NCBI RefSeq assembly: GCF_006494425.1
Contig: NZ_VHIV01000009.1
Coordinates: forward strand, 62,001-126,000
DNA: 64,000 bases
From: Bacillus dicomae
GTDB lineage: Bacteria; Bacillota; Bacilli; Bacillales; Bacillaceae_G
Reading direction: 5' to 3'
The position numbers were made by a program, and so were the translations under genes. Shown here piece after piece: positions 1-7,406 of this stretch. Within the stretch, counting starts at the first letter, position 1, and every line of letters begins with the position of its first letter. The notes under the pieces were generated by a model. The model was not told the origin of the DNA. It made no database searches and saw nothing but the letters and a program-made list of their open reading frames with translations.

Positions 1-243
1 CTGAATGAAAAACTGTTCAACTGTATCAATATCGCCACTTACGTACCGAGCATATATATACATACATTGTCCAATGAAATACGCTGGTCCAAGTAACGCA
101 ATCCAACGTCTTTTCACCCGAGGATACATTGAAATCAGTTTTCCTGCGCTTTTTTTCATTTCATTTATTTTATATATTTTCCATAGAACAAAAAACAAAA
201 CACATAATGTAAAAACAAACATAATACATGACATCCAGTACAT
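1..243 (-). CDS. Membrane-anchored protein of unknown function, partial (runs off the left edge)
   Basis: An open frame of 81 codons begins with ATG at 243-241, preceded by a strong purine-rich ribosome binding site (AGGGGGAGAG), and is still open at base 1. The product starts MYWMSCIMFVFTLCVLFFVL, a hydrophobic segment that could be a membrane anchor, followed by a lysine-rich stretch and a second fairly hydrophobic segment near residues 48-65. I do not recognise the family. It lies downstream of the NagD-like gene on the same strand but is separated from it by a terminator, so it is probably transcribed on its own. The C-terminus and full length cannot be seen. Confidence 0.6.
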   Translation of the reverse strand, partial: MYWMSCIMFVFTLCVLFFVLWKIYKINEMKKSAGKLISMYPRVKRRWIALLGPAYFIGQCMYIYARYVSGDIDTVEQFFIQ

Positions 244-320
244 TCTTATTCTCTCCCCCTTACATCATCACATTTAAATTTTACATTTTATATATTTATA
301 GTACATATGCAATTATGCAT

Positions 321-352
321 AAAAAAAACAGGTAACCTCTTCCGGTTACCTG
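321..352 (-). terminator. Intrinsic terminator of the NagD-like gene
   Basis: A 9-bp perfect stem (CAGGTAACC / GGTTACCTG, arms 329-337 and 344-352) is followed on the minus strand by eight T residues. It sits 8 bases after the stop codon of the HAD phosphatase gene. Confidence 0.9.
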
Positions 353-359
353 CATTTCA

Positions 360-1124
360 TTACATCTTCTCAATCCACTCCGTCAAGTTATGCACAACTT
401 GCGTTGGTTGTACTTCATATTCTGTTAACTTCTCCACAGTTGTGACTCCAGTGTGGACAAGAAGAGTATGCATGCCAGCATTTACTCCTGCTAAAATGTC
501 TGTATCGTAGTTATCCCCAACCATTAATGCTTCATCTTTTCCTATACCAAGTACTTTTAAAGCTTGTTCCATAATGACTGATTCTGGTTTTCCGATAAAG
601 ATTGGATCTACACCTGTTGATACTGCTACAACTGATGTTAATGAACCGTTTCCTGGTAATAATCCGCGTTCAGTCGGAATAGCAATGTCTCCATTTGTGG
701 AAATAAACGTTGCGCCGTTACGCACAGCAAGACACGCCTTTGCTAATTTTTCATATGTGATGTCACGATCTAAACCGACAACAACGAAATCAGGATTTTC
801 ATCCACAAGTTCAAATCCTTTTTCCACAAGTGCATCATGTAAGCCTTCTTCACCAATCATATATACAGTTGCGTCTTGTTTACGTTCGTAAATGAAGTTC
901 GCTGTTGCCATACTCGTTGTGAATACTTGCTCTGCTTTCGCTGGAATATCGAAACGAACAAGCTTTTCTGCCACTTGTTCTGGTTTGCGAGTTGAATTAT
1001 TCGTAACGAATAAATATGGAATGCCGCGCTCTCCTAATGCTTTTACGAAGTCGCTCGCTTCTTCAATTTGTTCTTCTCCGCGATACATCGTACCGTCTAA
1101 GTCAATTAAGTAACCTTTATACAT
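360..1124 (-). CDS. yutF: HAD-superfamily IIA phosphatase, NagD/YutF type
   Basis: A 254-residue cytosolic haloacid-dehalogenase phosphatase. Motif I is DLDGT, with the nucleophile D8 and general acid D10. Motif II is the VTNNS stretch near residue 41. Motif IV is GDNYDTDI near residue 205. A C2-type cap lies between motifs II and III. Length and motifs fit the YutF/NagD subfamily, which removes phosphate from small phosphorylated metabolites; the physiological substrate cannot be read from the sequence. The start is supported by GGAGAG eight to nine bases upstream of ATG. In B. subtilis the orthologue neighbours yutE and yutD, which are also close by here. Confidence 0.93.
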   Translation of the reverse strand: MYKGYLIDLDGTMYRGEEQIEEASDFVKALGERGIPYLFVTNNSTRKPEQVAEKLVRFDIPAKAEQVFTTSMATANFIYERKQDATVYMIGEEGLHDALVEKGFELVDENPDFVVVGLDRDITYEKLAKACLAVRNGATFISTNGDIAIPTERGLLPGNGSLTSVVAVSTGVDPIFIGKPESVIMEQALKVLGIGKDEALMVGDNYDTDILAGVNAGMHTLLVHTGVTTVEKLTEYEVQPTQVVHNLTEWIEKM

Positions 1125-1196
1125 CGATTATGTCTCTCCTTCTATGCTAACGTTCTCACCTTATCATACCACTCTTATATTACCCGCTTTTTGCAA

Positions 1197-1222
1197 AGAA
1201 AAAAACGCTTTACCTTAAAGCG
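1197..1222 (-). terminator. Intrinsic terminator of the SufR-like regulator gene
   Basis: The inverted repeat CGCTTTA / TAAAGCG (1206-1212 and 1216-1222) is followed on the minus strand by a T-rich run. It lies 12 bases beyond the stop codon at 1234. Confidence 0.8.
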
Positions 1223-1233
1223 CCCCATAACGT

Positions 1234-1866
1234 TCATTTTTTCTCTTTTACTTGGTAAGAACAACTACAATCGCCCTCGCACATGTTTGCTAGCGTCTTT
1301 ACATCTGCTCCTGCAAATAAACGCTTATACATTTCTTTTTCATCTTCACATACTTGCGGGAATCTCTCGGCAATTTCTTTTAACGGACAGTTTTGTTTTT
1401 CAATTACAAAAGAGTTCTCTCCGTCTCTCTTAATTTGAACCATATAACCATTTTTCTCTTGCATAGCTGCTATCTCTTGCACTTTATATGCTAAATTCTT
1501 TTGATTACTCACTCGCTTTTGTAGCTGTTCTTCCATTCGCTTCGTTCTCTCTTTTAAAACGTAACGAAGTATTTTTTCATCGCCCATTCGAGCTAAATCT
1601 TCTAGCATATCAATCGCAAATTGCTTATACTCCTTCGGGAATGTATCTTCTCCCTTTTCGCTTAATCCATACAAATAAGTTGGTCTTCCGACATGTTGCC
1701 TTACCATCTTAGAATAGATTAAACCATCTTTCTCGAGATTACTTAAATGTCTTCGGATCGCCATTTCTGTAATCTCTAAAACGTCAGCTAGTTCCGCTAC
1801 CGTGTGCTCTCCCTTTACTTTCAACAATTGTACAATTTCATCTTTCGTCGTACGTGCTTCCCCCAT
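1234..1866 (-). CDS. SufR-like winged-helix regulator with a C-terminal cysteine cluster
   Basis: A 210-residue predicted transcription factor. Residues 8-65 form a DeoR/ArsR-type winged helix with a recognition helix around EMAIRRHLSNLEKDG. A central helical stretch (85-135) probably dimerises. The C-terminus carries C160-x12-C173-x22-C196-x3-C200-x-C202. C-x12-C is also the start of the cluster-binding motif in cyanobacterial SufR, a 4Fe-4S sensor that represses suf genes, although the rest of the spacing differs. By inference this is an iron-sulfur-sensing repressor or activator. It is not next to suf, which begins about 12.6 kb away in this window, but could act on it in trans. The GTG-free ATG start lacks a strong SD but follows a purine-rich stretch. 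Confidence 0.75.
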   Translation of the reverse strand: MGEARTTKDEIVQLLKVKGEHTVAELADVLEITEMAIRRHLSNLEKDGLIYSKMVRQHVGRPTYLYGLSEKGEDTFPKEYKQFAIDMLEDLARMGDEKILRYVLKERTKRMEEQLQKRVSNQKNLAYKVQEIAAMQEKNGYMVQIKRDGENSFVIEKQNCPLKEIAERFPQVCEDEKEMYKRLFAGADVKTLANMCEGDCSCSYQVKEKK

Positions 1867-1901
1867 GCTTCAACCTTCTCCCTTTTCTTTCTCACATACA
1901 A

Positions 1902-1938
1902 TATAAGATCCCCAAAAAGGTACCCTGGGGATCTTATA
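1902..1938 (-). terminator. Long stem-loop between yutE and the SufR-like gene
   Basis: A perfect 12-bp inverted repeat (arms TATAAGATCCCC 1902-1913 and GGGGATCTTATA 1927-1938) begins 8 bases beyond the yutE stop. There is no U tract on either strand, so it could act as a weak terminator, an RNA-stabilising hairpin or an operator overlapping the promoter of the downstream regulator. Confidence 0.5.
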
Positions 1939-1945
1939 AGCATAA

Positions 1946-2395
1946 TTATTCTGGTACAAATGCAGATACAGGCCCTAATTCCTTTTCTAAATAACTGCGA
2001 ATATTTGCTGGGTATTTCTCTACCACTGCAATATGTTTTTGAATCGTCTTATATAATTCATCATGATTCATTTGAATATAATCTTGCGTAAGCATTTTTC
2101 GAAGAAGGATAATTTCTTTCATCCCTTGTCCATCTTCTGCACTTATCACTCGCTCGTCCATTAAAATATCAATAATATCTTCATAGCTTCCTGGATCGCG
2201 CATAATAAATCCATCAATCATCGCATTTCCTACATCTAATACACAATCAATAATTAGATGCGCTATGCGTTCTAATGCGTAAAATTCAAACTCGGTTTCA
2301 TATATCTTTTTCTCTTGAAATGTACTTGTTGCTCGTTCTAAACATACTAGCATTTGTTCTATTTTCTTTCTGTCTACAAAATACATGAATGTCAC
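1946..2395 (-). CDS. yutE: YutE, DUF86/HepT-fold protein without the canonical histidine
   Basis: A 149-residue all-helical protein of the DUF86 family (HepT-like four-helix bundle). Active HepT toxins carry an R-x4-6-H-x-Y motif. The matching stretch here reads R99-KMLT-Q104-D-Y106, so the histidine is replaced by glutamine. No MntA-type nucleotidyltransferase antitoxin gene lies beside it. It is therefore probably a standalone housekeeping relative rather than a toxin-antitoxin member. The start has AGGTAGGTGA upstream of ATG at 2395. Position and sequence match yutE of B. subtilis; function is unknown. Confidence 0.85.
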   Translation of the reverse strand: MTFMYFVDRKKIEQMLVCLERATSTFQEKKIYETEFEFYALERIAHLIIDCVLDVGNAMIDGFIMRDPGSYEDIIDILMDERVISAEDGQGMKEIILLRKMLTQDYIQMNHDELYKTIQKHIAVVEKYPANIRSYLEKELGPVSAFVPE

Positions 2396-2533
2396 CTACC
2401 TGGAAATTAAAGCATTTACATTTTAATTGTAACGCTTTCTTCTGAAAAAATCGACAATTTTTCGAATTCACCTTTTCCCCGTAATTTGTTATAGTTATAT
2501 TTGTATGATTTTTGAAATTGGAGGAATGGAATC

Positions 2534-3505
2534 TTGGAACGTGAACTCGCACTAGAAATTGTCCGTGTAACAGAAGCAGCAGCATTAGCATCCGCACAGT
2601 GGATGGGCCGCGGAAAGAAGAATGAAGCAGATGATGCAGCAACTACAGCAATGCGTGATATGTTCGATTCAGTAAACATGGCAGGTACAGTTGTAATTGG
2701 TGAAGGAGAACTTGATGAAGCACCGATGTTATATATTGGTGAAGAACTAGGAACAGGTAACGGTCCAGAAGTAGATATCGCCGTTGACCCATTAGAAGGT
2801 ACAAACATCGTTGCAAAAGGTCTTGCAAATGCAATGGCAGTCATCGCAATCGCAGATAAAGGAAACCTTCTTCATGCTCCTGATATGTACATGGAAAAAA
2901 TCGCGGTTGGTCCAAAAGCAGCTGGTAAAATTAGCTTAGATGATCCAATTGAAAAAACAATTGAAATTGTAGCAGAAGCTAACAATAAAAAGATTCGTGA
3001 CCTAACGGTTATCGTTCAAGAACGTGAACGTCATCAAGATATTATTGATCGTGTTCGTGCTAAAGGTGCACGCGTAAAATTATTTGGTGATGGTGATGTT
3101 GGTGCGTCAATCGCAACAGCACTACCTGGAACGGGTATCGACTTATTCGTAGGTATTGGCGGAGCTCCAGAAGGCGTTATTTCTGCAGCAGCATTAAAAT
3201 GCCTTGAAGGTGAAATGCAAGCTCGCTTAGTTCCAATGAACGAAGAAGAAGAAGCTCGTTGTCGTGAAATGGGATTAGAAGACCCTCGTCAACTTCTTAT
3301 GTTAGACGATTTAGTATCTGGTGATGATGCAATCTTCTCAGCAACTGGTGTATCTGCTGGTGAGTTATTAGACGGCGTGAAATTCCTAGGCGGAGATTTA
3401 GCTGAAACATACTCTATCGTAATGCGTTACAAAACAAGAACAGTACGATTCATTAAAACGCATCACCATTTAGATCATAAGCCACACTTAAACTTAGATA
3501 TTTAA
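2534..3505 (+). CDS. glpX: Class II fructose-1,6-bisphosphatase
   Basis: A 323-residue GlpX-type enzyme that hydrolyses fructose 1,6-bisphosphate to fructose 6-phosphate in gluconeogenesis; cytosolic and divalent-metal dependent. Signature motifs are IGEGE at 55-59 and DPLEGT at 85-90, with a conserved GGAPEG segment later. I chose TTG at 2534 because the protein then begins [20 protein letters not shown], as in other GlpX proteins, and GGAGGA lies 9-10 bases upstream. The nearby ATG at 2526 is out of frame. The DUF3055 gene follows 17 bases later and is probably cotranscribed. Confidence 0.95.
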   Translation: MERELALEIVRVTEAAALASAQWMGRGKKNEADDAATTAMRDMFDSVNMAGTVVIGEGELDEAPMLYIGEELGTGNGPEVDIAVDPLEGTNIVAKGLANAMAVIAIADKGNLLHAPDMYMEKIAVGPKAAGKISLDDPIEKTIEIVAEANNKKIRDLTVIVQERERHQDIIDRVRAKGARVKLFGDGDVGASIATALPGTGIDLFVGIGGAPEGVISAAALKCLEGEMQARLVPMNEEEEARCREMGLEDPRQLLMLDDLVSGDDAIFSATGVSAGELLDGVKFLGGDLAETYSIVMRYKTRTVRFIKTHHHLDHKPHLNLDI

Positions 3506-3522
3506 TAAAAGGAGCCATGTGT

Positions 3523-3789
3523 ATGGAAGAACGTTTCTTTCTGTACGACGACACTGTCGCTACAAAAACTCGTTTCGTTAGCTTTATGGGAGAAAATGAG
3601 CGTCATGATTTAGCGCTTTTATACTCTGATCGTCATTACGGTAAAACAATTGTCCTTGATATGCAAAGTAATAAATTTGCAATCATCGGTCCTGACGATT
3701 TAAACGAACCAGGCTACTTAGAGCACGCATTTTCTATGACTGAAGAAATTGCAGAAGAACTACGCTCATTTTTATTTGAACTTATATAA
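3523..3789 (+). CDS. DUF3055 (SAV0927-like) small protein
   Basis: An 88-residue acidic protein (MEERFFLYDDTVATKTRFVS...) resembling the DUF3055/SAV0927 family of uncharacterised Firmicute proteins. An in-frame ATG at 3517 is possible, but the SD AAAGGAG (about 3507-3513) is only three to four bases from it and sits at a better distance from ATG 3523. It follows glpX closely and ends at a strong terminator, so the two form a short operon. The function is unknown. Confidence 0.8.
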   Translation: MEERFFLYDDTVATKTRFVSFMGENERHDLALLYSDRHYGKTIVLDMQSNKFAIIGPDDLNEPGYLEHAFSMTEEIAEELRSFLFELI

Positions 3790-3797
3790 TTTATCTC

Positions 3798-3828
3798 AAA
3801 CACCAGCTATTTTAGCTGGTGTTTTTTC
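3798..3828 (+). terminator. Intrinsic terminator of the glpX operon
   Basis: A 10-bp perfect stem (ACACCAGCTA / TAGCTGGTGT, arms 3800-3809 and 3813-3822) is followed by TTTTT. Confidence 0.93.
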
Positions 3829-3840
3829 GCTTTAAGTATT

Positions 3841-3868
3841 TTGAATTTTCAAACCCTTATGTTATAAT
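3841..3868 (+). promoter_or_regulatory. Strong sigma-A promoter for a leader/small RNA
   Basis: TTGAAT at 3841-3846 and a perfect TATAAT at 3863-3868 are separated by 16 bp. It directly follows the glpX-operon terminator. Transcription should start near 3875. Confidence 0.8.
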
Positions 3869-3874
3869 GAAGAA

Positions 3875-4116
3875 TAAATCTATTTGGATAGAAAGGACGT
3901 TATCTACGTATGCCAACATTTACTTTGTAATGGACCAGCAATTGGATAGCATTACTCTCAAAAAAGCACCACGCTTTTTCAAGGGAGTAGTCTGCCCATT
4001 CCCATTACAAAGGAACGTATTGCATCTGTAGTATGATGTTTACGGAGGTTCCTAAGGGAACCTCCTTTTATTTTTGTCTTTTTCTCATGTCTTCATACTA
4101 CAAGACATCCAAATAG
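3875..4116 (+). ncRNA. Structured leader RNA or small RNA upstream of the DUF1062 gene
   Basis: Between the promoter at 3841 and the gene at 4160 lies non-coding sequence with extensive complementarity. A long irregular hairpin has an 11-bp perfect outer stem (3923-3933 with 4002-4012), an inner stem (3953-3959 with 3983-3989, one G-U) and an apical stem AAAAAGC/GCTTTTT (3961-3967 with 3973-3979). It is followed by a strong terminator at 4044-4065. Sequence beyond the terminator can pair back: 4093-4102 is the perfect complement of 4027-4036, and 4107-4116 is the perfect complement of 3880-3889 near the expected 5' end. This suggests an attenuation-type switch or a roughly 190-nt small RNA. 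I could not match it to SAM, T-box, purine, preQ1, ZTP, fluoride or c-di-GMP consensus elements. A 6S-like hairpin is an alternative. Confidence 0.55.
4044..4075 (+). terminator. Terminator inside the DUF1062 leader
   Basis: The perfect 9-bp stem GGAGGTTCC/GGAACCTCC (4044-4052 and 4057-4065, loop TAAG) is followed by TTTTATTTTT. It lies 85 bases before the next start codon and is bracketed by the complementary segments 4027-4036 and 4093-4102. Confidence 0.9.
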
Positions 4117-4159
4117 CTGTATTACGTTTCTTTGCCACTACTATAAGAGGTGAAGAAAA

Positions 4160-4657
4160 ATGCAGAAAGTACAACTTTCTTGGAGTTTATATGAAAATCA
4201 GCAAAACACAATCGAAAAATATTGTAAAAATTGCAGACGCACTACCCTATTTACTGACACGAATATTCGTAGGCATAACGCCAACGGAAAAAACATATAC
4301 CGCTTTGCTATTTATAAATGCCCGAAAGATCATACGTGGAACCAAAAACTTCGTATTTATAAAGCATTTACTGATCATGTTGAAACAGTTGATATGACGC
4401 AGGAAGATCAAATAGAAACAACTACTACCATTTCCATTACGCAGCATAAAGAAAACGGCATAGCCGAAATCACAATCGTATTAGATCTCATTTTCGGTTC
4501 CCATCGAATCGATAAAGCATTATCCACATATATTTCCGATTGGAGCCGTACACTCATTGTGGATAAAATTAAAAGTGGGGATATTCAATTGAACGGACAA
4601 CAAATGAAACCAAATACACTCCTTTCTGAAGGAGATTCTATTTCGATTTGTTTATAA
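4160..4657 (+). CDS. DUF1062 protein: zinc ribbon plus S4 RNA-binding domain
   Basis: A 165-residue protein. The N-terminal part holds C22-x2-C25 and C54-x3-H58, consistent with a zinc ribbon. The C-terminal 50 residues (about 115-165, ...HRIDKALSTY...LIVDKIKSGDIQLNG...LSEGDSISI) are a clear S4-type RNA-binding fold. This architecture fits DUF1062. A nucleic-acid or ribosome-related role is inferred from the domains only. The SD is GAGGTGAAG before ATG at 4160. The gene lies downstream of a structured leader with a terminator, so its expression may be controlled by attenuation. Confidence 0.8.
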   Translation: MQKVQLSWSLYENQQNTIEKYCKNCRRTTLFTDTNIRRHNANGKNIYRFAIYKCPKDHTWNQKLRIYKAFTDHVETVDMTQEDQIETTTTISITQHKENGIAEITIVLDLIFGSHRIDKALSTYISDWSRTLIVDKIKSGDIQLNGQQMKPNTLLSEGDSISICL

Positions 4658-4669
4658 ATGAGAATATGT

Positions 4670-4703
4670 AAAAAATCCTCTTACAATCGTAAGAGGATTT
4701 TTT
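4670..4703. terminator. Bidirectional terminator between the DUF1062 gene and yutD
   Basis: Stem TCCTCTTAC/GTAAGAGGA (4676-4684 and 4689-4697) is flanked by six A on the left and six T on the right, serving both converging genes. Confidence 0.92.
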
Positions 4704-5008
4704 TACTTCTTCACTTTTCGTAATACGAAGTGTGCACAACCGAAGTTACAGTACTCGTATAAATACTCCGTTAACGTACTAATTTTCGTATCATATGTCG
4801 CACGCTGGTTACTATCATCAAAGAATCCGCGCAATCTAAGTTGCTCATAACCCCAGTCCCCAACGATGTAATCATATTTATTTAAAATTTCTGCATAGCG
4901 CTCTTTAAATGCTTCTTCACTAAAACCGTCACGAAAGTTTTTAATTACTTCGTACTGAACATTATTAATGCTCACCGTAGCATGAATCTCTTGCTTTTGC
5001 TCCATCAT
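4703..5008 (-). CDS. yutD: YutD family protein (DUF1027)
   Basis: A 101-residue cytosolic protein with the family hallmark YDYIVGDWGYEQLRLRGFF around residues 45-63 and a conserved C-terminal FGCAHFVLRK. YutD is widely conserved in Bacilli but has no established function. The stop codon overlaps the T tract of the shared terminator. The start is MMEQKQEIH, with GAGAGGAAG upstream. Confidence 0.88.
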   Translation of the reverse strand: MMEQKQEIHATVSINNVQYEVIKNFRDGFSEEAFKERYAEILNKYDYIVGDWGYEQLRLRGFFDDSNQRATYDTKISTLTEYLYEYCNFGCAHFVLRKVKK

Positions 5009-5123
5009 TAACTTCCTCTCTAAGCATTCTTCTTTTTATCGTATCACAAAGCATACCAACCAACAATTTCAAATACAAAAAATTGAAAATTAGTGCATGC
5101 TATGGAGAAGGAGGTGATACATC

Positions 5124-5702
5124 GTGAAAAAGCAAATTATACTCTCTCTCCTCACGCTTTCCTTATTTGCAGGCTGCCAATCAACGAATAAAGCTGAAAT
5201 GGAACGTGAAGAAGGAAGTCGTGTACTTGTTTCCAATAAAAACGACATGTATCATACGGAAAATACAAATACACGATTAACGAGAGTCGGTTATTCATCT
5301 AAACAAAAGCATGAAGTATCTAACAAACAAGTAGGAGCCATTAACCGTGAGAAAGTCGCTGAAATGATTACAAGTATGACAGTGAAACTTCCTGACGTTA
5401 CAAACGCCGCTACGCTCGTTACCGATGATGAAGTATTTGTTGTATACCGTGCAAACACAACGGATCCGAAACTCGTAGCGGATCAAGTATATAGAGCTGC
5501 TCTGTCCATCGTCCCTCGCTATTATAAAGCATATGTATCAACAGACCAAAAGTTGATTTCTCAAATTCAAGGGCTTCAATCTGGCGCATTAAATGATACA
5601 GAATATACGCAAAGCATCGATATGTTAAAGCGTGAAATGAGCAAAAATCCTCATTTGAACAATACAGAGAATCAAACTTTGAATGATATGATTAAAAAGT
5701 AA
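5124..5702 (+). CDS. YhcN/YlaJ-family sporulation lipoprotein
   Basis: A 192-residue precursor starting at GTG 5124, with an excellent SD (AAGGAGGTGAT) 6-7 bases upstream. The N-terminus MKKQIILSLLTLSLFAGC is a lipoprotein signal peptide with lipobox LFAGC and lipidated C18. Residues 75-150 match the YhcN/YlaJ fold (INREKVAEMITSM..., ADQVYRAALSIVPRYYKAYVS). Family members are made in the forespore and associate with the spore inner membrane. It stands alone between terminators. Confidence 0.88.
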   Translation: MKKQIILSLLTLSLFAGCQSTNKAEMEREEGSRVLVSNKNDMYHTENTNTRLTRVGYSSKQKHEVSNKQVGAINREKVAEMITSMTVKLPDVTNAATLVTDDEVFVVYRANTTDPKLVADQVYRAALSIVPRYYKAYVSTDQKLISQIQGLQSGALNDTEYTQSIDMLKREMSKNPHLNNTENQTLNDMIKK

Positions 5703-5736
5703 AACAGGTGGAGAAAAACTCCACCTGTTTTACTTT
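5702..5736. terminator. Bidirectional terminator between the YhcN/YlaJ gene and the MerR gene
   Basis: A 12-bp perfect stem AAACAGGTGGAG/CTCCACCTGTTT (5702-5713 and 5719-5730) is followed by a T-rich stretch, between two converging genes. Confidence 0.9.
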
Positions 5737-5740
5737 TTCA

Positions 5741-6466
5741 CTATTTCTTACGATCCGCATAAACTTCCATCGCATCACACATAAACTGCGCTAAACCTTC
5801 GCCAAACTTATCGATATTTTTCGTGAAGCGCTCATCAGCGACGTACATTTGGCCAAGTCCTTTAAAAGCATCTAATGAATATTCACCGAAGTTTTGCAAG
5901 TAATCGTACCACACTCCAATTGCTTCTTGTGCCTCTTTAGAATCTGGTGCTCCGTGTCTAAGCGCTGCTAAATTTCTGTAAATCGTATTAAACTCTTCTT
6001 GGTTTTCTTTAGACATACCTTTCGCATATTCATTCGCTTTATCTACAGCTGCGTCTCCCCATCTTTCACGCGCTTCTTCTTCGTACGGATTATGGCTAAA
6101 ATCGAAGCCTTCAAATTTCTCTTTATTCGTCATTTCAATCTCTCCTTTTGTATGCTGAATTGTTTTATCAATCGTCGCAATCACTTTATCTAACCTAGCC
6201 CGCTTTTCGAGAAGCATTTTCTTATGAAGCTGTAATGCCTCTTCCCGGTCAAATGATGGACTCATGATAATTTCTTTAATTTTTTTCAAAGGGAAGCCTA
6301 ATTCTTTAAAAAATAAAATTTGCTGCAACGTCTCTAAATTTTCATTGGAATACAGACGATATCCAGACTCTGTCGTCTCATCTGGGGTTAACAACCCAAT
6401 TTCATCGTAATGATGCAGTGTGCGCACACTAATTCCAACTAAATTAGCCACTTCTTTTACCTTCAT
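5741..6466 (-). CDS. MerR-family regulator with TipAS multidrug-sensing domain (Mta-like)
   Basis: A 241-residue protein. Residues 1-70 are the MerR winged helix ([33 protein letters not shown]). Residues 75-120 form the dimerising coiled coil. Residues 125-241 match a TipAS antibiotic-recognition domain ([27 protein letters not shown]...). Family members activate efflux or resistance genes on binding drugs. The frame is open to 6631, but ATG 6466 starts the MerR domain exactly and follows GGGGGAGAT. Its promoter has the 19-bp spacer typical of MerR targets (6495-6525), suggesting autoactivation. The divergent gene is a YhfC membrane protease. Confidence 0.9.
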   Translation of the reverse strand: MKVKEVANLVGISVRTLHHYDEIGLLTPDETTESGYRLYSNENLETLQQILFFKELGFPLKKIKEIIMSPSFDREEALQLHKKMLLEKRARLDKVIATIDKTIQHTKGEIEMTNKEKFEGFDFSHNPYEEEARERWGDAAVDKANEYAKGMSKENQEEFNTIYRNLAALRHGAPDSKEAQEAIGVWYDYLQNFGEYSLDAFKGLGQMYVADERFTKNIDKFGEGLAQFMCDAMEVYADRKK

Positions 6467-6494
6467 TGTCACTTGTATCTCCCCCTTAATACAT

Positions 6495-6525
6495 ACGATA
6501 AAGTATGACGCAGCGTTAGAGTCAA
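6495..6525 (-). promoter_or_regulatory. MerR-type promoter with 19-bp spacer
   Basis: On the minus strand TTGACT (6525-6520) and TATCGT (6500-6495) are 19 bp apart. Such overlong spacing is corrected by MerR activators. It lies 29 bases before the MerR start codon. Confidence 0.65.
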
Positions 6526-6599
6526 TAAGTAAATTCATTTTCTTTATAAAATATTTCATGCATAATAGATATGTACATATATTAGAAAGCGGTGAAAAT

Positions 6600-7373
6600 A
6601 TGGTTTCAAATACTGTAATTGCCAGCATCATCTTTCAACTCATTGTCTCGATTCTGGTCCCAATTATTGTACTCGTTTATTTCCGTAAAAAATATAATAT
6701 AAATTGGAAAGTAGTCGGCATTGGTGTTCTTATCTTTATCGGATTTACCCAGATTCTCGAAACACCGTTCCACCTATTTATGCGCGGTAATCCAGCAATC
6801 GCTCCAATTTTAGAGAATCCGTTTATCTTCGCACTTTATGGCGGACTAACTGCTGGTATTTTTGAAGAATTAGGACGCTTCGTTGCCTTCTTCTTCCTAC
6901 TAAAAAAATATCAAGAATATAAAGATGGCTTCGCTTATGGAATTGGTCACGGCGGGATAGAATCTATTTTAGTTGGTGGATTCTCTGCACTCCAAGCACT
7001 TATATTTGCGAATTCAATTAACAACGGTAGCTTCGCTCAAATGGTTGAAAAAATGCCGGAGCTAAGCCGCCTACAGGACATGTTAATTCAGCAACCTGCC
7101 TACTTATATTTCCTTGGTAGCTTAGAAAGAATTATGGCTCTCGTGCTGCAAATCGCCTTTACAATGCTTGTTTTATACGCAGTGAAGCATAAGAAATATA
7201 TCTTCCTTGTGTACGCTATATTATTCCACGCATTTGTAGACTTCTTCGCAGCACTTTACCAAACAAAAACAATTAACATCTTTGTTGCAGAAGGAATTAC
7301 TCTTCTCTTCACAATCGGTGCTATCATTCTTGTTCGTAAAATGAAAGAGAAATTAATGAGTGTGCCAGAATAA
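6600..7373 (+). CDS. YhfC family intramembrane metalloprotease
   Basis: A 257-residue polytopic membrane protein with about seven hydrophobic segments. Conserved polar motifs within membrane segments are E89-E90-LGR, H117-GGIE121 and a late FHAFVD. These fit the YhfC group, related to CPBP/Abi-type membrane glutamic or metallo proteases. The frame is open from 6420, but ATG 6600 is preferred: the upstream part overlaps the divergent MerR gene, and AAAGCGGTG precedes the ATG. The substrate is unknown. The shared 133-bp intergenic region with a drug-sensing MerR regulator suggests joint control. Confidence 0.85.
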   Translation: MVSNTVIASIIFQLIVSILVPIIVLVYFRKKYNINWKVVGIGVLIFIGFTQILETPFHLFMRGNPAIAPILENPFIFALYGGLTAGIFEELGRFVAFFFLLKKYQEYKDGFAYGIGHGGIESILVGGFSALQALIFANSINNGSFAQMVEKMPELSRLQDMLIQQPAYLYFLGSLERIMALVLQIAFTMLVLYAVKHKKYIFLVYAILFHAFVDFFAALYQTKTINIFVAEGITLLFTIGAIILVRKMKEKLMSVPE

Positions 7374-7406
7374 AAAATAACCCGCCAGTTGGTGGGTTAT
7401 TTTTTA
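7372..7406. terminator. Bidirectional terminator
   Basis: Inverted repeat AATAACCC/GGGTTATT (7376-7383 and 7394-7401), with inner CC/GG pairs, is flanked by A and T runs between converging genes. Confidence 0.88.

Noticed and set aside
1946-2395. HepT/MntA toxin-antitoxin system
   Set aside because: No antitoxin gene adjacent and the catalytic histidine is absent.
3910-3930. A tiny frame ATG...TAA (MPTFTL) in the DUF1062 leader, which could be an attenuator leader peptide
   Set aside because: No SD at a proper distance and no run of regulatory codons; the RNA structure is a better explanation.
3875-4070. 6S, SRP or RoxS/RsaE RNA
   Set aside because: Only the length and long-hairpin shape fit 6S; no conserved core or expected neighbours of these RNAs were recognised, so the class was left open.
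5741-6631. A longer MerR protein starting at 6631
   Set aside because: The extra 55 residues overlap the divergent gene and promoter, and the MerR fold begins at ATG 6466.
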